From Streptomyces sp. NBC_01268 (GTDB lineage: Bacteria > Actinomycetota > Actinomycetes > Streptomycetales > Streptomycetaceae): a DNA stretch of 64,000 bases. A program made the translations under genes and the position numbers. The stretch spans positions 1,674,001 through 1,738,000 of the forward strand of contig NZ_CP108454.1 of assembly GCF_036240795.1 (NCBI RefSeq), read 5' to 3'. The notes beneath the pieces are model-generated. The model ran no database searches. It was not told where the DNA came from and worked only from the letters and a program-made list of their open reading frames with translations. Numbering within the stretch: the stretch's first letter is position 1; every line of letters begins with the position of its first letter. Of this stretch, positions 8,875 through 17,031 are shown in pieces.

Positions 8875-9956
8875 TTGGCACCTTCCTTCACCAGCGCGGG
8901 CGCCTGGGCGGGCACCGGCCGGTCCTGCGGTTCTGCGGGGTCTGCGCTCTCTTCGGGCTCGACGGGCTCCACCTGGAGGCCCTGCTCGCGCAGGAAGCCG
9001 ACCGGGACGACGTTGTCCTCGTAGCGTCCGGGCAGTTCGATCCGCATGCGGCCGATCTGCCGGCCGCCGACGGTGTCCATCGCCGCGCCGAGGATCGAGA
9101 TGTCGATGTTGTACGTCCGGGAGAGCTGCGAGATCACCGGCTGGGTGGCGGTCTCGCCGTGGAAGGTGACGTCCACGACCGTGCGGTCGGGGGCCGTGGC
9201 GGCGCCGCTGACCGGGAAGAGCTCGGCGGCCAGCTGGGAGCCGGGGGTCGCGAGCAGTTCGCCGACGGTGCCGGTCTCGACGATCCGGCCCCGCTGCATC
9301 AGCGCGGCCGAGTCGCAGATCGTCTTGACGACGTCCATCTCGTGCGTGATGAGCAGGACGGTGAGGCCGAGCTGCCGGTTGAGGTCGCGCAGCAGCTGGA
9401 GGATGGAGCGGGTGGTCTCCGGGTCGAGGGCGCTGGTGGCCTCGTCGGAGAGGAGGACCTTCGGCTCGCCGGCCAGGGCGCGGGCGATGCCGACGCGCTG
9501 CTTCTGGCCGCCGGAGAGCTGGCCCGGGTAGGACTTCGCCTTGTCGGCGAGGCCGACCAGGTCGAGGAGTTCGAGGGCGCGCCGGGAGCGCTCGGCGCCG
9601 GAGACGCCGAGGATCTCCAGCGGGAGCTCGATGTTGTCCTTGACGGTGCGCGAGGACAGCAGGTTGAAGTGCTGGAAGACCATGCCGATGCTGCTGCGGG
9701 CGCGGCGCAGGTCCTTGCCGGCGCGGCGGCCCTTGCCGGCGAGCGCGGTGAGGTCGACGCCGTCCACGGTCACGGTGCCCGAGGTGGGGCGCTCCAGAAG
9801 GTTGACGCAGCGGATGAGGGAGGACTTGCCGGCGCCGCTCTGGCCGATCACGCCGAAGACCTCGCCCTCGCGGACGTGGAGGTCGACGCCGTCCAGGGCG
9901 GTGACCTGGCGGCCTCTCGACTCGTAGACCTTGGTCAGGCCCGAAGTGGTGATCAC
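8871..9956 (-). CDS. metN: Methionine ABC transporter ATP-binding protein
   Basis: About 361 residues. The ABC domain occupies 1-245, with Walker A GQSGAGKSS, signature LSGGQ and Walker B VLLSDEATSA. Residues 275-345 are a NIL regulatory domain (VVDVTFHG to VGRMRIELPG), which in E. coli MetN binds methionine and inhibits transport. The GTG at 9956 (VITTSGLTKVY) matches the start I remember for homologues. A GTG at 9971 (VTETPVITT) is possible; neither has a strong ribosome-binding site. A Pro/Glu-rich tail follows the NIL domain. Upstream lies a long leader with a Cys/Met-rich small ORF and a palindrome. Confidence 0.93.
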   Translation of the reverse strand: MITTSGLTKVYESRGRQVTALDGVDLHVREGEVFGVIGQSGAGKSSLIRCVNLLERPTSGTVTVDGVDLTALAGKGRRAGKDLRRARSSIGMVFQHFNLLSSRTVKDNIELPLEILGVSGAERSRRALELLDLVGLADKAKSYPGQLSGGQKQRVGIARALAGEPKVLLSDEATSALDPETTRSILQLLRDLNRQLGLTVLLITHEMDVVKTICDSAALMQRGRIVETGTVGELLATPGSQLAAELFPVSGAATAPDRTVVDVTFHGETATQPVISQLSRTYNIDISILGAAMDTVGGRQIGRMRIELPGRYEDNVVPVGFLREQGLQVEPVEPEESADPAEPQDRPVPAQAPALVKEGAK

Positions 9957-10167
9957 AGGGGTTTCCGTCACTGTCGAGTGCGCGGCGCGGGGTCCGCCGT
10001 GCACGGGGCATACGTCGTTCGGACAGTCGGGCGCAGGCGGTCGCTGTCGCGGCTGGTGGCCGGGAGGCAGCGCGTGCGCGGGGCGGGCACGGTCCGACGC
10101 CTGGTGGCGTGGCGGAACGGCTGGCCGTCGGGGCTCGCTTCGGGGCGCGAGTCTCGGTCGGGGGCCC

Positions 10168-10254
10168 TCAGATGGCGCACATTCGACACATACAACGAGC
10201 ACCGGGCGTCGTGATCGCCTCGGTCGCAAGGGTGCGGCTGCTCGTCGTGGTCAT
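10168..10254 (-). CDS. Putative Cys/Met-rich leader peptide upstream of metN
   Basis: A 28-codon ORF starts at ATG 10252-10254 and ends in RCMCRMCAI before TGA. Three Cys, two Met and two Arg codons fall within the last eight sense codons. A shorter frame from an internal ATG at 10189-10191 would give just MCRMCAI. No strong ribosome-binding site precedes the long start, though a TTTACT hexamer about 7 bases upstream could make it leaderless. A run of sulfur amino acid codons before a methionine importer suggests ribosome-mediated attenuation that senses Cys or Met supply. This is inference from composition and position; chance is possible in a short frame. Confidence 0.4.
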   Translation of the reverse strand: MTTTSSRTLATEAITTPGARCMCRMCAI

Positions 10255-10294
10255 GGCTGCAAGTAAAGCATGCAAACGTGCGAACGAAAGGAGA

Positions 10295-10313
10295 CTGTCC
10301 GCATAGCGGACAG
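10295..10313. promoter_or_regulatory. 19-base palindrome upstream of the metNIQ leader ORF
   Basis: CTGTCCGC-ATA-GCGGACAG is a perfect 8+3+8 inverted repeat, 41 bases upstream of the leader ORF start. A second half-site (GCGGACAG) follows about 15 bases away. The geometry suits an operator for a dimeric regulator of metNIQ; the regulator is not identified. Confidence 0.45.
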
Positions 10314-10574
10314 CGCTGAGACGGCATGCGGACAGCCGGGCGCGGGTCCGGCGGTCGGCGAGGGACTCCGTTCCGCCCTTCGTGGCCTGCGCGGACTCCG
10401 GGGACGCGACGGTCACCACGAGCCCCGCGACGGGCCCTTCCCGGCCGCGGGTTGTGGCCAAGGCCACGATTCGCGGCTGCGAGCGGGAACGGCACGGGTC
10501 GGACCCGCTACGGGTGCGGGCGCCGGCGGGGGGCGCGCGCATCGGGCCATTCGCCCCGTAATACCCTCGGGCGC

Positions 10575-10937
10575 ATGCTTGACGCCCTGACGGTCGCGGT
10601 CTCGGTGACCGCGCTCGCGCTCGCCGCCTGGTGCGGCTTCGCCTTCACCCGGAACCAGTCCACCAAGGACTGGCACTTCATCGGCATGGCCGTGGTCACC
10701 GTGCTCGCCCTGGTGCAGCTGGTGGTCGGGATCGTGCAGCTGGCCCGCGGCGAGAAGGCGGAGGAGGGCACGACGATCTTCATCGCCTACCTGCTGGGCG
10801 CCCTGTGCGCGGTGCCCGCGGCGGGTCTGATGTCCCTGACCGAGCGCAGCAAGTGGGGCTCGGCGACGGTGGCGGCCGGTGCGGTCGTGCTCGCCGTGCT
10901 CGAAGTGCGTCTCTACGACATCTGGACGGTGGGCTGA
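10575..10937 (+). CDS. Small integral membrane protein
   Basis: A 120-residue protein with four predicted membrane helices (about 4-22, 37-57, 70-90 and 97-113) and almost no soluble part. I do not recognise a named family. The ATG is preceded by a TAATAC hexamer ten bases upstream and no ribosome-binding site, so it is probably leaderless. The next gene starts two bases after its stop and also encodes a four-helix protein, so the two probably act together in the membrane. Confidence 0.8.
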   Translation: MLDALTVAVSVTALALAAWCGFAFTRNQSTKDWHFIGMAVVTVLALVQLVVGIVQLARGEKAEEGTTIFIAYLLGALCAVPAAGLMSLTERSKWGSATVAAGAVVLAVLEVRLYDIWTVG

Positions 10938-10939
10938 TC

Positions 10940-11362
10940 ATGACCGCGACCGAGACCGAGGAGCAGGGGACCGGGCGGCTGGTCACGGGCCCCGGGATGC
11001 TGCTCGTCTGGCTGTACGGCGTGATGTCGGTGGGCGCGGTCTCCCGCTCGATCTACCAGATCGCCACCGAGTTCGACCGGGCCCCGCTGGCGTACTCCCT
11101 GTCGGCGGTCGCCGCGGTGGTCTATGCCTTCATCACGTACACGCTGGTACGGGGCGGGGAGACGGCCCGCAGGGCGGCGCTGGTGTGCTGCGCCGCCGAG
11201 CTCGTGGGCGTGCTGACCGTGGGCACCTGGACGCTGGTCGAGCCGTCGGCCTTCCCGGACGCGACGGTCTGGTCGGACTACGGCTACGGCTACGTCTTCA
11301 TTCCGGTGCTGCTGCCGCTGACCGGGATCTGGTGGCTGCGGCGGTCCCGCGCGGCCGTCTGA
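10940..11362 (+). CDS. Small integral membrane protein, partner of the upstream gene
   Basis: A 140-residue protein with four predicted membrane helices (about 20-38, 51-70, 81-100 and 117-133) and an acidic cytoplasmic N-terminus. The pattern resembles generic Streptomyces hypothetical membrane proteins and no function can be assigned. It starts two bases after the stop of the preceding gene, so the pair is one operon. It converges on a GNAT gene 34 bases downstream. Confidence 0.8.
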   Translation: MTATETEEQGTGRLVTGPGMLLVWLYGVMSVGAVSRSIYQIATEFDRAPLAYSLSAVAAVVYAFITYTLVRGGETARRAALVCCAAELVGVLTVGTWTLVEPSAFPDATVWSDYGYGYVFIPVLLPLTGIWWLRRSRAAV

Positions 11363-11396
11363 CCGGCGGGACCCCCGTCGGCGTCGGGGCGGTCCG

Positions 11397-11879
11397 TCAG
11401 GCCGCCTTCTCCAGCGTGACGAGCGTCAGCCTCGGGCCCACCTCGCGCGTGGAGACCTGTGCGTAGCCCTTGCTGCGGTACAGGCGCAGGTTTCCCTCGC
11501 TGCGGTGGCCGGTGAAGAGCTGGAAGCGCTTGGCGGCGGGCGCCGGCTCCTCGGCGTAGTGGCCCTCGATGGCGTCCAGGAGGCGCCCGCCGAGGCCGTG
11601 GCGCTGCAGCCGCGGGTGGACGATCAGCTTGGCGATCCGCACGGTGCCGTCCTCGTCGAGCCGGCCGCGCACGGAGGCGACGATCTCGTCGCCGAGGCGG
11701 GCCACGAAGGCCTGGCCCTCGGTCAGTTCGGCACGCAGGGCGTCGAGCGACTGGGTCAGCGGCTCGATCGACCAGTCCTGGTAGATCTCGGCCTCGCGCT
11801 GATAGCAGAGGTACTGCAGCTTGAGGATGTGCTCCGCGTCCTGCGCGTCTGCCGCTGAGATGGTCACGCTCATGCCCAT
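11397..11879 (-). CDS. GNAT family N-acetyltransferase
   Basis: A 160-residue single-domain GNAT protein. The acetyl-CoA motif A is clear: AKLIVHPRLQRHGLGGRLL, with the RxxGxG-type loop written as QRHGLGG. Motif B follows in GNLRLYRSKGYAQV. The substrate is unknown. The start at 11879 (MGMSV) is chosen because GGAGG lies seven bases upstream. It is transcribed away from the sigma-like gene's downstream end with only 37 bases between them, so the two may be cotranscribed. Confidence 0.85.
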   Translation of the reverse strand: MGMSVTISAADAQDAEHILKLQYLCYQREAEIYQDWSIEPLTQSLDALRAELTEGQAFVARLGDEIVASVRGRLDEDGTVRIAKLIVHPRLQRHGLGGRLLDAIEGHYAEEPAPAAKRFQLFTGHRSEGNLRLYRSKGYAQVSTREVGPRLTLVTLEKAA

Positions 11880-11916
11880 GTGTGCATGCCTCCCGCTCAC
11901 CTGGTCCGCCGTCGGT

Positions 11917-12438
11917 CTACGGCACCCTTCCCCGTACGCCGGGGAGGGGAACCTCCGCAGCCAGCATTCTGCGCAGGCATCCCAGGCAACGGGAACGCAT
12001 CGGGCCCAGACTTCCCTGTGAGATACCCAACGCTCCTGCGATTTCGCGGTAGGTGGGGTCCGCGGGGTGGAGCATCGCGGTCAGCAGCCGGGGGCAGTGA
12101 CCGGGGGTGCGGCGGACGGCGGCGCGCACGGTGCGGCCGCGTTCGGAGACCAGCACGGTGCTCTCGGGCGACCCGTGGGACGGGTGGGCCGGCTCCTCCC
12201 GGTAGGGCCGCTCGCGCGCCGAGGCCCGGCGGGCGCGGCGCGCCTCGGCACGGACGGCGCGGCGCAGCCAGTCGGCAGGGTGCTCGGGCTCGCCGTCCTC
12301 CTGGAGCCGTTCCAGGAGGCGCAGCCAGACGGCCTGTTCGAGGTCCCCCGCCTCGACCCCGGCGGCCGGGGCCTCCGCACGGGACTCGGCGGCGAGCAGG
12401 GGCGTGAGGGTGGCGAGCAGCGCTTCGGGGGAGGTCAT
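11917..12438 (-). CDS. Minimal sigma-70-like protein
   Basis: A 173-residue protein with traces of sigma regions 2 and 4. An N-terminal stretch (DLEQAVWLRLLERL...DWLRRAVRAEARRA) resembles region 2. The C-terminal helix-turn-helix (PTYREIAGALGISQGSLGPMRSRCL) is a clear region 4.2. There is no extra domain and no adjacent anti-sigma gene. Such proteins are common and mostly uncharacterised in Streptomyces. The ATG at 12438 has only a weak ribosome-binding site. The upstream gap carries a 24-base tandem repeat. Confidence 0.75.
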   Translation of the reverse strand: MTSPEALLATLTPLLAAESRAEAPAAGVEAGDLEQAVWLRLLERLQEDGEPEHPADWLRRAVRAEARRARRASARERPYREEPAHPSHGSPESTVLVSERGRTVRAAVRRTPGHCPRLLTAMLHPADPTYREIAGALGISQGSLGPMRSRCLGCLRRMLAAEVPLPGVRGRVP

Positions 12439-12600
12439 GCCCGCCACGATGCGGGGCGGGCACGACCTGGTTGCGGATCCGGGCGGAATACACCCGGTCG
12501 GAGGTACGGGGCCCGCCGGGCACCGGACGGGCCGTCGGGTCCGGTGCCCGGTCCGGCACGGGCCGGCTTCCGGGGCCGGGTTCCGGGTTCGGGACCTGGC

Positions 12601-12688
12601 CGCGGGCCCTGGCCGGGATCCGGTCGCGGGCCCTGGCCGGGATCCGGTCGCGGGCCCTGGCCGCGGGCCCTGGCCGCGGGCCGGGTTC
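12601..12688. repeat. GC-rich tandem repeat, 24-base unit
   Basis: Two perfect copies of a 24-base unit (12601-12624 and 12625-12648; each begins CGCGGGCCCTGG and contains GGATCCGGT) are followed by two 13-base partial units and a degenerate end. The array runs into the glpQ stop codon and lies upstream of the sigma-like gene. It looks like replication-slippage DNA. Confidence 0.8.
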
Positions 12689-13889
12689 AGCGCCCCGCCG
12701 TGAACTCCGCGGCCGCGAGCAGTGCCGTGTCGGCGTTGTCGGAGAAGAGGCCGTCGATGCCGGTCGCGAAGAACCGCTTCAGCGCGCCGAACGCGTCGCC
12801 GTAGGCCGCCGGGTCGGTGCCGCGCCGGTACTCGGCCGGCAGGAAGGTGTTCTCGTTGCGCTGGGTGTACGGGTGGAGGATCAGGCCCGCCGCGTGGGCG
12901 TCGCGGACCAGGGTGGTCTCGGCGCCGAGGCGGCCGCTCGCGTCGCGCGGCAGGATCAGGTCGAGCGTCGGCCCGATGCCCTGCGCGTACGAGGCGATCC
13001 AGCGCAGGCCCTCGGGCTTGACCAGGTCGGAGACGGTGCGCGGGTCGCCGGACTCGACGAAGTCCCAGGGGCGGGTGCCGGCGGCCGAGAGCAGGACCAC
13101 GCGCGGGCAGTCCACGAGCCGGGCGAGGCGCTGGATGCTGCCGGGCTCGAAGGACTGGAGGAAGACGGGCGAGTTCGCGCGGTGGCGGCCGTAGCGGCGC
13201 AGCAGCTTGGCGAGGCGCTCCTCCAGGCCGAGGCCGAGCGAGCGGAAGTAGGTGGGGTGCTTGGTCTCGACGTGCAGCCACACCTCGCGGCCGCGGCGGC
13301 GGCCCTCGCGCTCGGCCCAGCGCAGCACCTCCTCGAAGGTGGGCACGGCCCAGCGCCCGTCGTAGAGGGTGTTCTCCTGGCGGGTGGCGGGAATCCGCTC
13401 CTTGGCGCGCAGGGTCTTGAGCTCGGCGAGGGTGAAGTCCTCGGTGAACCAGCCGGTGAGGGACACCCCGTCGATGCTCTTGGTGGTCTTCCGCGAGGCG
13501 AACTCGGGGTGGTCGGCGACGTCGGTGGTGCCGGTGATGTCGTTCTCGTGGCGGCACACCAGGTGCCCGTCCTTGGTGGGGACGAGGTCCTGCTCGATGA
13601 CGTGGGCGCCCAGGTCCAGGGCGAGCTGGTAGGAGCCGAGGGTGTGCTCGGGACGGTAGCCGCTGGCGCCGCGGTGCCCGATGACGGTGGGGACGGGCAG
13701 GGAGCGGTAGCCGCGGCCGTCGCCCCCGTGCCCGCGGCCGCGGTCCGCCTCGGCGTCCGCGGCGACGGCCGACTGGACCGCCTGCGCGGTGCCCGCACCG
13801 AGGACGGCCGAGCCGCCCAGGACGGCCGCGCCCGCCGCGCCGAGGACGGCGCGCCGCGCCGGGGTCCTGCTGCTCTCACCCTGTGTCAT
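12687..13889 (-). CDS. glpQ: Secreted glycerophosphodiester phosphodiesterase
   Basis: A 400-residue enzyme exported by the Tat route: RTPARRAVLGAAGAAVL around residues 8-24, then a hydrophobic stretch ending TAQA. The GDPD TIM barrel starts at VIGHRGASGYRPEHT (about 70), with the catalytic His/Arg/Glu and the metal-binding EQDLVPTKDGHLVCRHE. It hydrolyses glycerophosphodiesters from phospholipids to glycerol 3-phosphate and an alcohol such as ethanolamine or choline. AAGGAG lies five bases before the ATG. A direct-repeat pattern that could be a weak PHO box sits about 125 bases upstream, consistent with phosphate-controlled GDPDs in this genus. Confidence 0.92.
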   Translation of the reverse strand: MTQGESSRTPARRAVLGAAGAAVLGGSAVLGAGTAQAVQSAVAADAEADRGRGHGGDGRGYRSLPVPTVIGHRGASGYRPEHTLGSYQLALDLGAHVIEQDLVPTKDGHLVCRHENDITGTTDVADHPEFASRKTTKSIDGVSLTGWFTEDFTLAELKTLRAKERIPATRQENTLYDGRWAVPTFEEVLRWAEREGRRRGREVWLHVETKHPTYFRSLGLGLEERLAKLLRRYGRHRANSPVFLQSFEPGSIQRLARLVDCPRVVLLSAAGTRPWDFVESGDPRTVSDLVKPEGLRWIASYAQGIGPTLDLILPRDASGRLGAETTLVRDAHAAGLILHPYTQRNENTFLPAEYRRGTDPAAYGDAFGALKRFFATGIDGLFSDNADTALLAAAEFTAGR

Positions 13890-14123
13890 GAACGCTCCTT
13901 CGGTGTGATGTCCCGCACCTGTCAACTGATGTCCTGACGCTAGGCAGTGCCGCCCTACGGGCGGCAGACCTCGGCGGAACATGGCGGAAACACACGTCAA
14001 CACCGCGTATCCACTCCGTGAACCCGATGTGCGACAGGGGGTGACCCGCGAGTATCGTCCACACCTGCACGTGCCGCTCCACCGAGCCGCGCACGCCCGC
14101 CCCGCCCGACACCGGAGGAACCG

Positions 14124-14795
14124 TTGTCCCGTCTCGCGCTCATGAAGGCAGCTCTTGGGCCGGTCCTGCGCCTCATGTTCCGCCCCCGCGTCGAGGGCGC
14201 GGAGAACATCCCGGGTACGGGTCCGGTCATCCTCGCGGGCAACCACCTCACCTTCATCGACTCGATGATCATGCCGATCTGCCTGGACCGTCAGGTCTTC
14301 TTCATCGGCAAGGACGAGTACGTGAAGGGCAAGGGCGTCAAGGGCCGCCTGATGGCCTGGTTCTTCACCAGCGTCGGCATGATCCCGGTGGACCGCGACG
14401 GTGGCCGCGGCGGCGTGGCGGCGCTGATGACGGGCCGCCGGGTGCTGGAGGAGGGCAAGATCTTCTCCATCTACCCCGAGGGCACCCGCTCCCCCGACGG
14501 GCGCCTGTACCGCGGCCGTACCGGCATCGCGCGGCTGACCCTGATGACCGGGGCCCCGGTGGTCCCGTTCGCGATGATCGGCACGGACAAGCTGCAGCCC
14601 GGCGGCGCGGGCTTCCCGCGGCCGGGCCGGGTGACGGTCCGCTTCGGCGAGCCGATGGAGTTCTCCCGCTACGACGGCATGGACCGCGACCGGTACGTCC
14701 TGCGGGCGGTGACGGACTCGGTGATGGCGGAGGTCATGCGGCTCTCCGGTCAGGAGTACGTGGACATGTACGCCACCAAGGCGAAGGCCGCGTAA
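14124..14795 (+). CDS. plsC: 1-acyl-sn-glycerol-3-phosphate acyltransferase family protein
   Basis: A 223-residue PlsC-type lysophospholipid acyltransferase. It has the catalytic HX4D motif in NHLTFID (about 41-47) and the substrate-binding YPEGTRSPDG (about 117-126). It should add an acyl chain from acyl-CoA or acyl-ACP to lysophosphatidate or a related acceptor at the membrane. The start codon is TTG at 14124, with GGAGG five bases upstream; the first ATG is six codons further in. It diverges from glpQ over 234 bases and ends at a strong bidirectional hairpin. Confidence 0.92.
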   Translation: MSRLALMKAALGPVLRLMFRPRVEGAENIPGTGPVILAGNHLTFIDSMIMPICLDRQVFFIGKDEYVKGKGVKGRLMAWFFTSVGMIPVDRDGGRGGVAALMTGRRVLEEGKIFSIYPEGTRSPDGRLYRGRTGIARLTLMTGAPVVPFAMIGTDKLQPGGAGFPRPGRVTVRFGEPMEFSRYDGMDRDRYVLRAVTDSVMAEVMRLSGQEYVDMYATKAKAA

Positions 14796-14815
14796 GGGCG
14801 CGTCACGCGTGACCG

Positions 14816-14859
14816 ACACGGCGAAGGGCGCCCCCGGACGGGGGCGCCCTTCGCCGTGT
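14816..14859. terminator. Bidirectional terminator between plsC and the MFS gene
   Basis: A perfect 20-base-pair stem (14816-14835 with 14840-14859) closes a GGAC tetraloop. It lies between convergent genes and can serve both strands. Confidence 0.85.
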
Positions 14860-14933
14860 ACGACGTACGTCCTGCCGGGCCGGGCGTGGTGCGTCGGCCC
14901 GTCGGTGTGCCGGTCCGTGGGCGGACCGGCGCG

Positions 14934-16478
14934 TCAGTGCTCGACGCCGTCCGCCAGCTTCTGGCCCTTCAGCAGGAACCAGGCCGCGACGGCGGTCGCG
15001 AGGAGGACCGCCGCGCCGGCGCCGGCCGCGATCCGCAGGCCGTCGACGAAGGCGTCCTGCGCGGCCGAGACCAGCGCGCCGGCCTGGTCCGGGGCGAGGC
15101 CCGCGGAGGCCTCGACGGCGCCGCCGAGCGAGTCGTGGGCCGCGGCGGCCGTGTCCGCGGGGATGCCGGCCGGGGCGGTGAAGCCCCGGTAGACGCCGGT
15201 CACGATCGAGCCGAGGACCGCGATGCCGAGCGCCGCGCCCAGCTCGTAGGCCGTCTCGGAGACGGCGGACGCCGAACCGGCCTGGTCCTTCGGCACGGAG
15301 GACAGGATCACGTCGGCGGTGACGGTGAACGCGAGGCCCGCGCCGACGCCGACGACGAGCAGGCTCGCGCCGAGCAGCGGGTAGTCGGTGGACTTGCTGA
15401 TGGCGGTCAGGGCCGCGAGGGCCAGTCCGATGGCGGCGAGACCGCCGGTGACGACGGACCGCACGGAGAACCGGCGGGCGACGTGGCCCGCGACCAGACC
15501 GGCCGTCACGGCGCCGACGGCGGCCGGCAGTTCGGCGAGGCCGGCCTCCAGCGGCTGGCGGCCCTGGACCAGTTGGAAGAACTGGGACAGGAAGAACACC
15601 AGGCCGGACAGGCCCAGGATGGTCAGCAGGTCGGCGAGGACGGCACCGGAGAAGCCGCGGTTGCGGAACAGGCGCATGTCCAGGAGCGGGGCCGGCAGGG
15701 TGAGCTGACGGCGCACGAACCAGGTCAGGGCGCCGATGCCGGCGACGGCGGCGACGGCCACCTCCAGGGTCACGCCGTCGGCGGCGAGCTCCTTCACGGC
15801 GTAGACGACGCCGATCATGCCGACGAGCGAGAGGCCGACGCTGGGCAGGTCCCAGGGACCCGGGTGCGGGTTCTTCGACTCGGGGATCAGCTTGACGCCG
15901 ACGAGGACCAGGACGGCCATGACGGGCAGGTTGATGAGGAAGACCGAGCCCCACCAGAAGTGTTCGAGCAGGAATCCGCCGACGACCGGGCCGACCGCGG
16001 CACCGGCCGAGGCCATGGCGCCCCAGATGCCGATGGCGAGGCTGCGCTCGCGCGGGTCGTGGAACAGGTTGCGGATCAGGGCGAGCGTGGACGGCATCAG
16101 GGTGGCACCGGCGACACCGAGCAGGGCGCGGGCCAGGATCATCATCTCGGGGCTGGTCGCGTACGCGTTCAGCACGGAGACGGCACCGAAGGCGACGGCT
16201 CCGGTGAGCAGCAGCTTCTTGCGGCCGATGCGGTCACCGAGGCTGCCCATGGAGACCAGCAGACCGGCGATGACGAAGGAGTAGACGTCACCGATCCACA
16301 GCAGCTGGGTGCCGGAGGGCTTCAGGTCCTCGGAGAGGAACGGGGTGGCCAGGCCCAGCACCGTGGCGTCGACCGCCACGAGCAGGACGGCCAGGACGAG
16401 CACGGCGAGGGCGAGCCACCGGCCGGGGCGGCGGACGCCCTCGATATGGCTCTCGTGCTTGACGGTGTCGGTGATCAC
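14934..16478 (-). CDS. DHA2-type MFS multidrug efflux transporter
   Basis: A 514-residue major facilitator with about 14 membrane helices, the size and pattern of DHA2 drug:proton antiporters. Motif A is GSLGDRIGRKK after helix 2; the motif C region is GVAGATLMPSTLALIRNLF and following GAAVGPVVGGFLL. The GTG start shares GTGA with the stop of the upstream tetR gene and has AGGAG nine bases upstream. A coupled repressor with its own operator implies drug-inducible efflux. The substrate is unknown. Confidence 0.9.
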   Translation of the reverse strand: MITDTVKHESHIEGVRRPGRWLALAVLVLAVLLVAVDATVLGLATPFLSEDLKPSGTQLLWIGDVYSFVIAGLLVSMGSLGDRIGRKKLLLTGAVAFGAVSVLNAYATSPEMMILARALLGVAGATLMPSTLALIRNLFHDPRERSLAIGIWGAMASAGAAVGPVVGGFLLEHFWWGSVFLINLPVMAVLVLVGVKLIPESKNPHPGPWDLPSVGLSLVGMIGVVYAVKELAADGVTLEVAVAAVAGIGALTWFVRRQLTLPAPLLDMRLFRNRGFSGAVLADLLTILGLSGLVFFLSQFFQLVQGRQPLEAGLAELPAAVGAVTAGLVAGHVARRFSVRSVVTGGLAAIGLALAALTAISKSTDYPLLGASLLVVGVGAGLAFTVTADVILSSVPKDQAGSASAVSETAYELGAALGIAVLGSIVTGVYRGFTAPAGIPADTAAAAHDSLGGAVEASAGLAPDQAGALVSAAQDAFVDGLRIAAGAGAAVLLATAVAAWFLLKGQKLADGVEH

Positions 16479-17026
16479 TTCTCCACGCTCCTGCGTGCTC
16501 CGCCGAGCAGCAGCTCGGCGATCATGTACTGAAAGTCCTTGGCGGCGACCCGCCCGTCGGCGACGGCCCAGGCACCCGAGCCGATGAGCCCGTAGAAGGC
16601 CTCGCAGAGCCAGGCGGGGGTCAGGTCGATCCGGAACACGCCCTGCTCCTGGCCGCGCCGGAAGAGTGCGGCGAGCCGGTCGTCGAGGCGGGTCCAGCCG
16701 TCGTTCTGCTGCCCGTCCTCGAAGAGCTGGTTCTCGGTGTAGAGGAAGGCGAGCAGCGGGGCGACGGACTCCGACGCGCCGATCAGCCTGCGTACGGCCT
16801 CGTCGGCCGGGCCCTCGTCGAGGCGGGCCCCGTCGAGCGCGGCCTCCGTCTCCTCGATGCACATCTGCTCCAGCGCCCGGACGAGCGCGTCCCGCCCGGC
16901 GAAGTGCCGGTGCAGGGTGGCCCGGCCGATGCCCGCTGCCCGCGCGACCTCGTCCATGGTGGCGGTCGCCTTGCGGGAGAGCAGGGCCGCGGCGGAGCGG
17001 AGCACCTCGGTGCGGTCGACTGACAT
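16475..17026 (-). CDS. TetR family repressor of the adjacent MFS efflux gene
   Basis: A 183-residue TetR-type regulator. Its N-terminal helix-turn-helix is ATMDEVARAAGIGRATLHRHFAGRDALVRAL. The C-terminal two thirds are helical and should bind the inducer. The start at 17026 is chosen because a palindromic operator covers the upstream ATG at 17053, and a TGTATC hexamer eight bases before 17026 suggests a leaderless message. It overlaps the MFS gene by four bases and should repress itself and the pump. Confidence 0.88.
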   Translation of the reverse strand: MSVDRTEVLRSAAALLSRKATATMDEVARAAGIGRATLHRHFAGRDALVRALEQMCIEETEAALDGARLDEGPADEAVRRLIGASESVAPLLAFLYTENQLFEDGQQNDGWTRLDDRLAALFRRGQEQGVFRIDLTPAWLCEAFYGLIGSGAWAVADGRVAAKDFQYMIAELLLGGARRSVEK

Positions 17027-17031
17027 GAGAC

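Larger units (their letters stand above)
9972..10574. promoter_or_regulatory. Divergent intergenic region and leader of metNIQ
   Basis: These 603 bases separate metN (minus) from a small membrane-protein gene (plus). On the minus strand, reading toward metN, they contain a 19-base palindrome, a 28-codon leader ORF ending in a Cys/Met cluster, and about 200 bases of GC-rich leader. On the plus strand, a TAATAC hexamer at 10559-10564 lies 10 bases before the ATG of the next gene, which may be leaderless. I recognise no SAM riboswitch. Confidence 0.5.

Noticed and set aside
12687..14819. Longer start for glpQ giving over 700 residues
   Set aside because: The extra N-terminal part lies antisense to plsC and lacks a ribosome-binding site; the Tat signal defines the start at 13889.
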